Assembly (NCBI RefSeq): GCF_003148825.1
Contig: NZ_QGGZ01000001.1
Location: 372,001 to 436,000, forward strand
DNA from: Streptomyces sp. CG 926
GTDB lineage: Bacteria; Actinomycetota; Actinomycetes; Streptomycetales; Streptomycetaceae
Direction: 5' to 3'
DNA: 64,000 nt
Both the position numbers and the translations under genes were made by a program. The number at the start of each line of letters is the position of its first letter. Position 1 is the first letter of the stretch. The notes below the pieces were generated by a model. That model was not told the origin of the DNA and searched no databases. It saw only the letters and a program-made list of their open reading frames with translations. Below, piece by piece: positions 43,194 to 51,689 of this stretch.

Positions 43194-45408
43194 CGTCCCG
43201 TGCAGGCACCCCTGCGGAAGGAAGGCTTCCGCTGTTTCCGTCCCCGGGCGGGGTTTCCTCCATCGGCGGCCCGGCAGGCTCACCGCCCGCCTCGCCCGCC
43301 GGGGCGGCGACCACGTCACCCACCGCCGCGGCGACCGCCTCACCCACCGCCTCAGCCACCGCCTCACCCACCGGCACCGGCACCGGCACGGTCAGCGGGA
43401 CCTGCGGCCCGTCCGCCTCCCGCAACCAGCGCCGCAGCACGGCGTGCACCGCCTCCGCTCCGGCCAGTTCCTCCCCGGGGTCCGACAGTTCCGTCGGCCA
43501 CATCAGGAACGGGTGCCCCTGCTCCCCGCCCAGCCCGCCGTGCGAGCCGATCTGCTCCTCGAAGGCGTGCACCGTGCCCGTCCGCGGGTCGTACGCCGAG
43601 TTCACCATCACGTCCGCCACGTGCGGGAAGGTGTCGGTCCGGCGGACGGCCCGCGCCGCGCCCGGACCGAAGGGAGCCAGCAGCTCCTCCGCCTCCCCCG
43701 GCACGTCCAGCCGGGCCGCCGTCGCGTCCCGGCCCAGCACCACCCCGTCCACCAGCAGGAACCCCACGCCCGGATGGTTCGCCAGGGTGGCGAGCAGGGC
43801 GGGGTGGGCACGCTCGATCCGCTCCCTCGACGCCCGACCCGGGATGCCCGGGAAGGAGATCAGGCCGAGGTTCCCCGAGGCCAGGACCACCGGTTCGGAG
43901 CCCGGCCCCGGACGGGCCTCCTCGCCCTCCTCCACCGGCCGGTGGAGCGCCGCGAGTACGGCCGCCCGGGCCTCGGCCCCGCTCCGGGTCCGGCCGGCCC
44001 GGCGCGAGACCGGCAGCCCGCAGCCCGCCCGGACGAGGTCCTTGAGGGTCAGCCCGTACCGTCCGAGGAAGGTCTCCCCCGGGCTCTGGCCGTGATCGGA
44101 GAGGAGCACGATCCGGTACCGGCGCGGCGCGTGCTCGGCGACCCGGGCGATCAGCGCGAGGCTGCGGTCCAGGCGCTGCAGCACCCGGTCGGTGTCCCGG
44201 CCGCGTGGACCCGAGTGGTGCGCGACCTCGTCGTAGGCCACCAGGTCGGCGTAGACCGCGGAGCGCCCGGCGAGCATGTCGCCGATCACGGCCGCCACGA
44301 CCACGTCCCGTTCGACCACGGTCGCGAAGGCCCGGATCAGCGGATACAGCCCGCCGCGCGACACCCGCGGCCGGTCCCCGCGGATCCGCGCCCGCAGCGA
44401 CTGGACGATCTCGCGGACCACCTCGGTCACGAAGGACCCCGCCGTACGGACGGCGTTGGCCGGATCGGAGAAGTACGCGAAGTAGCCCGCGCGGGACCGG
44501 TTGGCCCGGCCCCGCCGGGCCGAGACCGACAGCACCAGCGCCAGCTGGTCGGCGCCGCCGCTGAACAGGTTGCCCCGGCTCGCCCCGTCCAGCGTGAGCA
44601 GTCCGCCGTCCCCGGTGCGCCCGACGGCCCGCCGCTGCAGCTCGGCGGCGCTGGTGGGCCGGTTGCAGACCATCACCTCGCCGGTGTCCTTCTCGTACCA
44701 GCGGAAGGCGGGCACGTCGAAGTTGGAGCCGTGCAGGATCCCGAGCTGGCTGGCCCCGGTCTGGCTCGACCAGTCCGTACGCCAGGAGCGGGCCCGGTGG
44801 CTGCCGTCCAGCAGGCCGGCCACGGTCGGCATCAACCCGTCGGCGCACGCGCGGCGCAACTCCTCGTACCCCACACCGTCCAGCTGGAGCATGAGCAGGC
44901 CCGGCGGGGCCTCGGCGCCACGGGCCGGGTCCGTCCGGCCCTGCCTGCGGCGGCGCCGGTCGGCGAGCCGGTAGAGGCGCCGCCGGTAGGCCTCGTCGTC
45001 GCGCACGGCGAGCGCGGTGGAAGTCGCCGACGCCACCGCGGACATCACGGCGGCGACGACCACCGCGGTCTCGGGGGCCACCTCGCCACGGCCGTCCGGG
45101 ATCAGGCTGAGGGCTATCAGCAGGAGCGAGCCGTTGAGGAAGAAGACGAGCAGCCCGAGCACCAGCGCGGGCACCAGCAGCAGGGCCCGGACGAGCACCG
45201 GCCAGACCAGCACGCTCAGCAGACCGAAGGCCCCGGCCGCCCAGACGGCCGTCAGCCCGATCTGCGTGATGCTGTCGCCGTCGTCGGACTGCAGCCGGAA
45301 GTCCGGCAGGATCCCGGCCAGGGCCAGCATCGTGAGGGTGGACACGGCCCACACCAAAAGCACCCGCACCAGGGCACTGCCCGCGGTCCGCCACCGTCCT
45401 CGCCCCAC
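43183..45408 (-). CDS. Membrane-anchored phosphodiesterase/alkaline-phosphatase-fold protein
   Basis: 741 aa. Residues about 10-125 contain four hydrophobic segments (holin-superfamily-like; such proteins are sometimes called phage holin family). Residues about 165-650 are an alkaline-phosphatase-superfamily domain: metal Asp in QLDGVGY, nucleophile-like Thr in SQTGAS, DEVAHH, LLSDHG and a final metal His in GSHGG. The C-terminus is Ala/Val/Pro-rich. GTG 45408 with GGAGG upstream. It likely hydrolyses a phosphodiester at the membrane; it is not evidence of prophage. Confidence 0.8.
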   Translation of the reverse strand: MGRGRWRTAGSALVRVLLVWAVSTLTMLALAGILPDFRLQSDDGDSITQIGLTAVWAAGAFGLLSVLVWPVLVRALLLVPALVLGLLVFFLNGSLLLIALSLIPDGRGEVAPETAVVVAAVMSAVASATSTALAVRDDEAYRRRLYRLADRRRRRQGRTDPARGAEAPPGLLMLQLDGVGYEELRRACADGLMPTVAGLLDGSHRARSWRTDWSSQTGASQLGILHGSNFDVPAFRWYEKDTGEVMVCNRPTSAAELQRRAVGRTGDGGLLTLDGASRGNLFSGGADQLALVLSVSARRGRANRSRAGYFAYFSDPANAVRTAGSFVTEVVREIVQSLRARIRGDRPRVSRGGLYPLIRAFATVVERDVVVAAVIGDMLAGRSAVYADLVAYDEVAHHSGPRGRDTDRVLQRLDRSLALIARVAEHAPRRYRIVLLSDHGQSPGETFLGRYGLTLKDLVRAGCGLPVSRRAGRTRSGAEARAAVLAALHRPVEEGEEARPGPGSEPVVLASGNLGLISFPGIPGRASRERIERAHPALLATLANHPGVGFLLVDGVVLGRDATAARLDVPGEAEELLAPFGPGAARAVRRTDTFPHVADVMVNSAYDPRTGTVHAFEEQIGSHGGLGGEQGHPFLMWPTELSDPGEELAGAEAVHAVLRRWLREADGPQVPLTVPVPVPVGEAVAEAVGEAVAAAVGDVVAAPAGEAGGEPAGPPMEETPPGDGNSGSLPSAGVPARDEIR

Positions 45409-45540
45409 GCCGCCACCTCCCGCGAGCCCGCTCCCGCCTTCCAGGCTCGCACAGCCCGGCGCACCCGGTCGGGCGAAGGGGACGGCGCACAGGGGTGCGA
45501 AGCGGGCGGGTCGGGCGGCGGGTGCCGGAGGGCCGGTGCC

Positions 45541-45600
45541 AGGCGTGAGGCGTCAGGCCCCAGGCGTCAGGCGTCAGGCGTCAGGCGTCAGGCGTCAGGT
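45541..45600. repeat. 7-bp tandem repeat array
   Basis: AGGCGTC units (with AGGCGTG and AGGCCCC variants) repeat eight times in frame with each other. The last full unit contains the stop codon of the following minus-strand gene. Confidence 0.9.
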
Positions 45601-45999
45601 GCCGTCGTATCCCGCGGTCGGCATGGACAGCCTGCGGTGCACCTCGGCCTTCATCGCCGAGGTGTACCCGGGCTCCTCGCCCCCGGCCGTCTCCAGCCGT
45701 ACGCCGCGCCGCTCGCACTCGGCGGTGAACTCCTCGACGGAGCGCAACGCTCGGGCCAGCACCCGGTGGTTGGCGGCGACGAAGAGATCGACCTGCCCGG
45801 TGTCGATGTCGGTCCAGAGCCCGCAGTGGTCGGCGCGCAGCCCGTAGACCAGCAACTGCTTCGTCACGACGTAGCCCCGGTCGGCGGCCCAGCGCGCGCA
45901 CAGGGCGTGCTGGCCGCGGGTGTCCACGGCGAAGGGGTCGGCGTCGAGGTCCTCGAGCGGGGCCAAGCTGGTGATCGCGGCCACGCGCAACTCTTCCAT
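45595..45999 (-). CDS. Hypothetical protein with slight serine-recombinase-N-domain resemblance
   Basis: 134 aa. The pattern RGQHALCARWAADRGYVVTKQL followed by FVAANHRVLARALRSVEEF resembles the resolvase catalytic-domain fold, but the catalytic Ser motif at the N-terminus and the DNA-binding domain are absent. Thus it is at best a degenerate or unrelated protein. Start ATG 45999; the 3' end lies in the 7-bp repeat array, so repeat-number changes would alter the C-terminus. Family uncertain. Confidence 0.6.
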   Translation of the reverse strand: MEELRVAAITSLAPLEDLDADPFAVDTRGQHALCARWAADRGYVVTKQLLVYGLRADHCGLWTDIDTGQVDLFVAANHRVLARALRSVEEFTAECERRGVRLETAGGEEPGYTSAMKAEVHRRLSMPTAGYDGT

Positions 46000-46119
46000 G
46001 CCGCCGGACCCTACTCCGATACTCCCGCGTAGAGGAGGGGACGGCCGAGATCCGATTCCGGGCGGCCGCGCGGGGCAGACTTTAGGCTCATCGACGAGGC
46101 GCGAGCGAGGGAGGGCCGG

Positions 46120-46896
46120 GTGCCGGTGGAGATCACCTGGTGGGGTCATGCCACCTGCACCGTCGAGGACTCCGGGGTCCGGCTGCTCACGGACCCGCTG
46201 TTCGCCCGGCGGCTCGCGCACCTGCGGCGGCGGCGCGGGGCGGTCCCCCCGCCCGAGGCGGCGGCGGCCGACGTGGTGCTGGTCTCCCACCTGCACGCCG
46301 ACCACCTGCACCTGCCGTCGCTGGCGCGGCTCGCGCCCGGCACCCGGCTGCTGGTGCCGCGGGGGGCGCGCCGGGCCGTGCCGGGGCTGGCGCGCGTCGC
46401 CGGCCTGCGTGGGCTGGCCGTGACGGAGGTGGTGCCGGGCGAGGAGGTCCCCGTACGGGACGGCCTACGGGTCCGGGCGGTCGGCGCACGGCACGACGGG
46501 CGGCGGCTGCCGTTCGGGCCGCGGCTGTGCCCGGCGCTCGGGTACGTGGTGCAGGGCGCGGCGCGGACCTACTTCGCCGGGGACACCGGGCTGTTCGACA
46601 CGATGGCCGAGGAGGTCGGACCGGTGGACGTGGCCCTGCTGCCGGTGGGCGGCTGGGGGCCCTACCTCGGCCCGGGGCACCTGGACGCGGGGCGGGCGGC
46701 GCAGGCGTTGGCCCGGCTGGCGCCCGCGGCGGCGGTTCCGGTGCACTACGGGACGTACTGGCCCGTCGGGATGGACGCGGTACGGCCGCATGAATTCCAC
46801 GCGCCGGGCGAGGAGTTCGAGCGGCTCGCGCGGCTACTGGCACCCGAGGTGAGCGTGCGGGTGCCTCGGCACGGCGAGCGGGTGCGACTGCCGTGA
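46120..46896 (+). CDS. Metallo-beta-lactamase-fold hydrolase
   Basis: 258 aa with the fold signature SHLHADHLH (HxHxDH), the preceding GHATCTVE strand and the later Asp in YFAGDTGLFD, plus a terminal His in VPVHYGTYWP. It resembles the UlaG/NAPE-PLD-like branch acting on phosphodiesters or lactones. GTG start at 46120. Its stop overlaps the next gene start (GTGA), so it is coupled to the DedA-like protein. Confidence 0.87.
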   Translation: MPVEITWWGHATCTVEDSGVRLLTDPLFARRLAHLRRRRGAVPPPEAAAADVVLVSHLHADHLHLPSLARLAPGTRLLVPRGARRAVPGLARVAGLRGLAVTEVVPGEEVPVRDGLRVRAVGARHDGRRLPFGPRLCPALGYVVQGAARTYFAGDTGLFDTMAEEVGPVDVALLPVGGWGPYLGPGHLDAGRAAQALARLAPAAAVPVHYGTYWPVGMDAVRPHEFHAPGEEFERLARLLAPEVSVRVPRHGERVRLP

Positions 46897-47522
46897 CATG
46901 GCGTGACCTCGCGGCGGCGGCCGGCCAGGTGCCGCCGGAGAGCACCCAGCAGGCGGTGGGGTACCCGGCGCTGTTCCTGCTGGTCGCCCTGGGTGCGCTG
47001 GTACCCGTCATCCCGACGGGTGCACTGGTGAGTTCGGCCGCGGTGGTGGCCTTCCACCACCAGTCGCCGCCCTACGGGGTGCTGCTGGTGTTCGCCGTGT
47101 CGGCGGTCGCGGCGTTCACCGGGGACATGACGCTGTACTGGCTCGGGCAGCGCGGGGTGCGCTCCCGGGGCGGCTCGCGGTGGCTGGAGGCCCTGCGCGT
47201 CCGTGCCACGCCTGAGCGGCTGGAGCAGGCGCGGACACGGCTCGACGAGCACGGGGTACTGGTCCTGGTCCTGTCCCGGCTGGTCCCGGCGGGCCGGATC
47301 CCCGTGATGCTGGCCTGTCTGCTGGCGCAGATGCCGCTGCGCCGCTTCGCCCGCGGCGACGCGCCGGCGTGCCTGGCCTGGGCGGCGACGTACGGCCTGA
47401 TCGGCATCCTGGGCGGCACGCTGTTCGCGGAGCCGTGGAAGGGCGTGGCCCTGGCGGTCGGCCTGGCCCTCGCGATCAGCGCGGGGCCCCCGCTGTGGCG
47501 CCGGCTGTGGCCGAGGCCGTGA
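46893..47522 (+). CDS. DedA-family membrane protein
   Basis: 209 aa with about 4-5 hydrophobic segments; the family core LVLSRLVPAGRIPVMLAC and FTGDMTLYWLGQRG is typical. Several DedA proteins are lipid scramblases or undecaprenyl-phosphate flippases. GTG start overlapping the upstream stop. Confidence 0.85.
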   Translation: MTWRDLAAAAGQVPPESTQQAVGYPALFLLVALGALVPVIPTGALVSSAAVVAFHHQSPPYGVLLVFAVSAVAAFTGDMTLYWLGQRGVRSRGGSRWLEALRVRATPERLEQARTRLDEHGVLVLVLSRLVPAGRIPVMLACLLAQMPLRRFARGDAPACLAWAATYGLIGILGGTLFAEPWKGVALAVGLALAISAGPPLWRRLWPRP

Positions 47523-47579
47523 ACCGGCCCCGAACGACGGCCGAAGCCACGAGCCGCCCCGTCCGATGCCCGCCGGCCG

Positions 47580-48548
47580 CTACCGGTCCTCGCCGTGTCC
47601 CGGTCGCGCGGCGGCCGGCGGGAAGGACAGGCCCGTCGGGGTGCTCAGGCCGGTGAAGGCGAGCGTGACCTGTCCGCCGCCCGTCTCGCGGACCCGTACC
47701 ACCCGGTTGTTGAAGCCGTCGGCCACATAGAGGTTGCCCGTGCCGTCGAGCGCGAGGCCCAGCGGGGAGTTGAGACCGGTGACGGGCACGGTGCTCTGCG
47801 CACCGCCGCCCGCGGCCGACTTCACCACACGGTTGTTGCCGCTGTCGGAGATGTAGAGGTCACCGGCGGCGTTCAGGGCCAGACCGGTCGGCTGGGAGAG
47901 ACCGGTGGTGGGCACGGTGGTCTGGCCGCTGCCGTCCACGGCCACCTCGACGACGCGGTCGTTGACGAAGTCGGAGACGTACAGCTCCCCGCCGGGCGCC
48001 CACGCGAGCCCCCAGGGGTGCAGCAGCCCGGTGGTGGGGACGGTCGTCTGCGCACCGCCGCCGGCCGGCACCTTCACGATCCGGTCGTTGAAGCTGTCGG
48101 CGATGTAGAGGTTCCCGGCCGGGTCGACGGCGAGCCCCAGCGGGCGCGACAGGCCGACGGTGGGCACGACGGTCTGCTCCCCGCCGTCGGGGGGCAGCAC
48201 GAGGACCCGGTTGTTGCCGGTGTCGGAGACATAGAGCCGGCCGGCGGCGTCCCAGGCCGTACCGGTGGGCCGCACCAGGCCGTCGAACGGGACGGTGCTC
48301 TGCTCGCCGCCGTCCAGGGGCAGGGTCACCACCCGGTTGTTGCCGTAGTCGGACACGTACAGGGGCGGGCCGGCGGGCGACCGTACGTCACCGGGCCGCG
48401 CGGCGCCGCTCGTGGCTCCTGCGGCTCCCGCGGCCCCTGCGGGGAGCGCGCAGAGCAGCAGCAGCGCCACCGCGGCGGCCAGCCGTCGGGGCCACCGCCG
48501 GGCGGCCGGGGCTGCGTGCGTTCCTGACTCGGCCGTCATACGTTCCAC
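47580..48548 (-). CDS. Secreted NHL-repeat beta-propeller protein
   Basis: 322 aa. An N-terminal hydrophobic stretch (AAAVALLLLCALPAGAAGA) is a signal peptide. Six blade-like repeats follow, each with LYVSD/LYIAD and a GNNRVV or NDRIV segment (VSDYGNNRVV, VSDTGNNRVL, IADSFNDRIV, VSDFVNDRVV, ISDSGNNRVV, VADGFNNRVV). NHL propellers bind proteins or ligands; no enzyme signature is seen. GTG 48548; an ATG at 48539 is an alternative. Confidence 0.85.
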   Translation of the reverse strand: MERMTAESGTHAAPAARRWPRRLAAAVALLLLCALPAGAAGAAGATSGAARPGDVRSPAGPPLYVSDYGNNRVVTLPLDGGEQSTVPFDGLVRPTGTAWDAAGRLYVSDTGNNRVLVLPPDGGEQTVVPTVGLSRPLGLAVDPAGNLYIADSFNDRIVKVPAGGGAQTTVPTTGLLHPWGLAWAPGGELYVSDFVNDRVVEVAVDGSGQTTVPTTGLSQPTGLALNAAGDLYISDSGNNRVVKSAAGGGAQSTVPVTGLNSPLGLALDGTGNLYVADGFNNRVVRVRETGGGQVTLAFTGLSTPTGLSFPPAAARPGHGEDR

Positions 48549-48961
48549 GACTCACCCACCTGATCCGGACGGTCGGCCGGCCCGGTGCCGACCCCCGCCG
48601 ACCCTAGGAAGCACCGGCCGCCGGCGTGGGAGCCACGCCATCGCGGCGGCCGTCGGCCACTCCAATGCCCCGGGGCGAGGGTGCGGCCGCCCGTGAGCAG
48701 GATCGCCACGCAGGGCGCCGGTGGAACCAGCGCATTGCATCAAGAGCGGGCACCCCCTACACCTTGGCGGCACGCGCGTCGGCCGCCCGTCGGCCGCACG
48801 CCCACCGGGCCCTCGCGGGGGGGGGCGGGATCGGGACGGGTTCCGCCAGGGCTGGACCTCAAGTGCGCTTGAGTTCATAGGGTCTTGTTCAGCGCAACCG
48901 CATGACACCGCACCGCACAGCACTGCACCGCACCGCACCGCCGACGGGGAGTCGAACCACC
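48549..48961. other. Divergent intergenic region NHL / MarR-type gene
   Basis: 413 bp. Its right part holds the MerR-type promoter (48853-48883) and a GCACCG-rich leader (48906-48945). The left two thirds hold no gene or motif I can support. Confidence 0.55.
48853..48883 (+). promoter_or_regulatory. MerR-type promoter with 19-bp spacer
   Basis: TGGACC (48853-48858) and TAGGGT (48878-48883) are separated by 19 bp. The dyad CTCAAG-TGCG-CTTGAG (48858-48873) sits in the over-long spacer. This is the architecture recognised by MerR/SoxR/CueR-class activators. It drives the MarR-type gene at 48962; the regulator gene is not in the window. Confidence 0.65.
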
Positions 48962-49423
48962 ATGGAGTACTCGCACGACGACGCCGAACTGATCCGCCAG
49001 CCCATCGGCTACTGGAGCTGGGCGGCCTACGACGCGGTCGTGAACCGCACCCGGGGCGCCCTCGCCGAGCTCGGCACCACGCAGCCGCAGTGGTGGATCC
49101 TGGCCCGGGTCGCCCTGGCGGGCGACGAGGTCAGGACCCGGGACGAGCTGACCGAAACCCTGCGGGGCTACCTCGCAGTGGGCGCGGAGGCGCTGTCCGA
49201 GGAGATGGACACGGTCATCGTCCGGGGCTGGATCAGCCAGGACGTCGAAGGGCGCCTGGAACTGACCCCCGAGGGGCGGGAGTTCTACGACAAGGCCGCG
49301 ACCCTGCAGGGGGACCTGTGGGACGAACGGCACGCGGGGATCTCCGACGAGGAGTACCTGATCACCCTCAAGGTGCTCCAGCGGTTCGTCCACAACGTGG
49401 GCGGCCGGGCCTGGCACCACTGA
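48962..49423 (+). CDS. MarR-type winged-helix protein
   Basis: 153 aa. Helical protein with a winged-helix-like core (LGTTQPQWWILARVALAGD, TRDELTETLRGYL, GWISQDVEGRLELTPEGREFYDKA) as in MarR-family regulators. The ATG at 48962 has GGGGAG upstream. Its own promoter looks MerR-controlled, so it probably responds to oxidative, metal or drug stress. It could regulate itself or the downstream convergent gene. Confidence 0.8.
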   Translation: MEYSHDDAELIRQPIGYWSWAAYDAVVNRTRGALAELGTTQPQWWILARVALAGDEVRTRDELTETLRGYLAVGAEALSEEMDTVIVRGWISQDVEGRLELTPEGREFYDKAATLQGDLWDERHAGISDEEYLITLKVLQRFVHNVGGRAWHH

Positions 49424-49433
49424 ACCGGCCGAC

Positions 49434-49466
49434 GCGGGGCCGGCGCGGGGCCGGCACGGGGCCGGC
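49434..49466. repeat. Three 11-bp tandem repeats
   Basis: GCGGGGCCGGC twice and ACGGGGCCGGC once, between the convergent MarR-type and aminotransferase-fold genes. Confidence 0.8.
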
Positions 49467-49483
49467 GCGGCGGGGTCGGGCGG

Positions 49484-50710
49484 TCAGGCCAGCCCGGCCA
49501 GGACCGATCCGAGGAGCTCCAGGGAGTCGCCCACGTGCGGCAGCGCCAGCGGATCAGGGGCGGTGAGCGCCGCAAGTCGCTCCTGCGGGGTGGCGCCCAG
49601 CAGCGGCCCGGTGGACAACCGCACGCGCAGCGCGCCCAGTTCGTCGGCGAACCGCTGCCCGCCGGGCGTGGGCGCGCCGAGCCGACCCCCGAGCCAGTCC
49701 TCCAGCTCCATGGCGTCCCCCACCCCGTGCCGGGCGAGTCCGGCGCGCAGCGGGGTGAGGTCGGCGTACAGGTGGCGGCCGGCCTGTGGGGGCCGGGCCA
49801 GGGCCCCGGCCGCGAGCAGCCGCCGGTGCGCCTCGGCGGCCACCACCCCGTGCAGGGCGGCGGCGGCGTACGCGCGCCCGGCCACCGCGTCGGGTTCGTC
49901 GAGGGCGTGCGCGGCGGCCCCCGCGACGGGTCCGGCGACCATCGCTCCGGTGGCGGTGAGGACGTCGAGGGTGCGGGCGCGCAGCCAGGTCCCGCGCGGG
50001 GTGTCGGGGAAGCGGGCGACGGCGGCGGGCCAGCCGGCGGGCAGCATCGCCCCGGACAGGTCGACGAGGACCGCCGCGTGCTCGGGGAGCATCTCGGCGG
50101 GGCTCAGGACCAGGGTGTCGTGGGGCCGGTGGACGGTGTCGCGCCAGCTCTCGTCGCTGACGACGAACAGCCCGGCGGATTCGGCCGCCTCGCAGGCCTC
50201 GCGCACCATCTCGGGCGGTGGCACGGTCGCGGTGGGGTCGTCGGCGACCGACAGCAGCAGCACGCGCGGGTCACCGCCCTCGGCGCGCACCCGCCGTACC
50301 GTCTCCAGCAGAGCATAGGGGTCGGGTACGCCGCCGCACTCGGCCGGGGTCGGCACGTGGTAGGCCCGCCGTCCCAGCAGCCGGACCTGCGGGGTCCACC
50401 AGGCGGGACAGGGCCGGGGCAGCATCACGTCGCCCCCGTACGCCCCGAGGAGGGCCAGCAGCAGCGCGGGGGCTCCCGGTCCCGCGGCCACGTTCTCGGG
50501 GGAGGTGGGGAGCCCGCGGCGCCCCCAATACCGGCAGGCGGCCTCCCGCACGGCGTCGCCGCCGCCCGGGGGTTCGGGGGCGGCGCGTCCCGCGGCCGCG
50601 GCGAGGACGGAGAGCAGCTCGGGGAGCACGGGCAGGCCGGGCTGGGGGGCGGGTGGCCCGTACCGGACCGGGCCGCGACCCTCGGCCGCCGTACGCTGCA
50701 TCCCCGTCAC
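49484..50710 (-). CDS. Aminotransferase class I/II-fold protein lacking any lysine
   Basis: 408 aa with fold-type I organisation: GPGAPALLLALLGAY, VADDPTATVPPPEM at the NPxNPTG position (154-168), FVVSDESW at the D-x-x-Y position (Asp186 kept) and the segment DLSGAMLPAGW (217-227), where the PLP lysine of the SxSK motif should be. The translation contains no lysine, so a Schiff base with PLP is impossible. It may be a pseudo-enzyme, a ligand-binding regulator domain or an inactive copy with no sign of frame damage. GTG 50710; convergent with the MarR-type gene. Confidence 0.75.
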   Translation of the reverse strand: MTGMQRTAAEGRGPVRYGPPAPQPGLPVLPELLSVLAAAAGRAAPEPPGGGDAVREAACRYWGRRGLPTSPENVAAGPGAPALLLALLGAYGGDVMLPRPCPAWWTPQVRLLGRRAYHVPTPAECGGVPDPYALLETVRRVRAEGGDPRVLLLSVADDPTATVPPPEMVREACEAAESAGLFVVSDESWRDTVHRPHDTLVLSPAEMLPEHAAVLVDLSGAMLPAGWPAAVARFPDTPRGTWLRARTLDVLTATGAMVAGPVAGAAAHALDEPDAVAGRAYAAAALHGVVAAEAHRRLLAAGALARPPQAGRHLYADLTPLRAGLARHGVGDAMELEDWLGGRLGAPTPGGQRFADELGALRVRLSTGPLLGATPQERLAALTAPDPLALPHVGDSLELLGSVLAGLA

Positions 50711-50916
50711 CGCTTCCCGCCTTCCGCGCTCGCCGAGCCACGCACTGCCACGCCCTGCCCTGCCCGCCGGGGCCCGCGACAGCCAGCGACACGCCGCGAC
50801 GCCTCACACACCCTGCCGGATCTGACCTTTATACGGGCCTTCGGGGCGGTACGCCTGTTGTGCGGGATTCCCGCCGCCCGCCCTGTCCACCCCGCCCGCC
50901 CCGCACGCCCCGCGCG

Positions 50917-51489
50917 TCAGCCCTCGCGCCCGACCATCGCCAGGAGTCTGGTCTGCGCGTCCGCGCCCACGGGCACGTCCACCGGCTCGGCGAACGCACC
51001 ACTGGCCGCGAGCCCGTCGGCGTACGGCATGATCTCCTTGATCGAGAACTCGACGAGGCTGTCGGGCAGCCGGTCCGCGGCGCCGATGCCCCGGGCGAGG
51101 TCCCAGGTGTGCACGACGCAGTCGGCGGTCAGCTCCGAGCAGTACGCCGATCCGAGCGCGGGACCGTACGACAGCCGCACGGTCCGGTCCATCGCGCCGG
51201 ACACGGCGAACGCGGCGTGCGCGGCGGCCGAGGCCCGGTCCCAGGCCGCGACCGGGTCGTCGCCGAGTACGTCCCCGGCGAAACTGTCCGCCAGTTCCTC
51301 GACGGTCCGACCCTCGCCGACCAGCGGCGGGATCCAGAGCTGCTCCGCGGTGACGTGGTTGACGAGCTGCCGCACGTTCCACTCCGTGCACGGGGTCGGC
51401 TCGCCCCACTGGTCGCCGCGGACGTCACGCACCCGCTCGCCGAAGAGCCTCAACGCCTCGGCGTGCCGTTCGAGCAGCGTGTCCGTCAT
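50917..51489 (-). CDS. DinB / mycothiol-dependent maleylpyruvate isomerase-like (TIGR03086) protein
   Basis: 190 aa four-helix metal-binding fold. WNVRQLVNHVTAEQLW carries a candidate metal His, and DCVVHTWDLARGIG has a second. Family members use mycothiol or act on small electrophiles, but most are uncharacterised. ATG at 51489; divergent from a methyltransferase gene. Confidence 0.82.
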   Translation of the reverse strand: MTDTLLERHAEALRLFGERVRDVRGDQWGEPTPCTEWNVRQLVNHVTAEQLWIPPLVGEGRTVEELADSFAGDVLGDDPVAAWDRASAAAHAAFAVSGAMDRTVRLSYGPALGSAYCSELTADCVVHTWDLARGIGAADRLPDSLVEFSIKEIMPYADGLAASGAFAEPVDVPVGADAQTRLLAMVGREG

Positions 51490-51689
51490 GACCCTCACCG
51501 CCCTCCGCCATGGAGATGTGTCCCCCTGCAGCCACTCTCCTCGCACCCTCATCGGCCTGCCACCGCCCCGCCCGCTCTCCATGGCACGCAAGACTCCTGT
51601 CCATATGTCGAAACGGCAATCTCAGATGGCGAACTGATCGTCTACGGTGGGACCAACGCTTCGACGAGGAAACGAGGAGGGGTCCGGTC

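Noticed and set aside
43183..45408. Holin annotation as a sign of prophage
   Set aside because: The domain is joined to a phosphodiesterase and neighbours are ordinary chromosomal genes.
41605..46032. 1475-codon plus-strand frame
   Set aside because: It spans several minus-strand genes and intergenic DNA and has shadow composition.
48906..48945. CACCG-type repeats as a CRISPR remnant
   Set aside because: Units are short, irregular and without spacers; simple low-complexity leader sequence.
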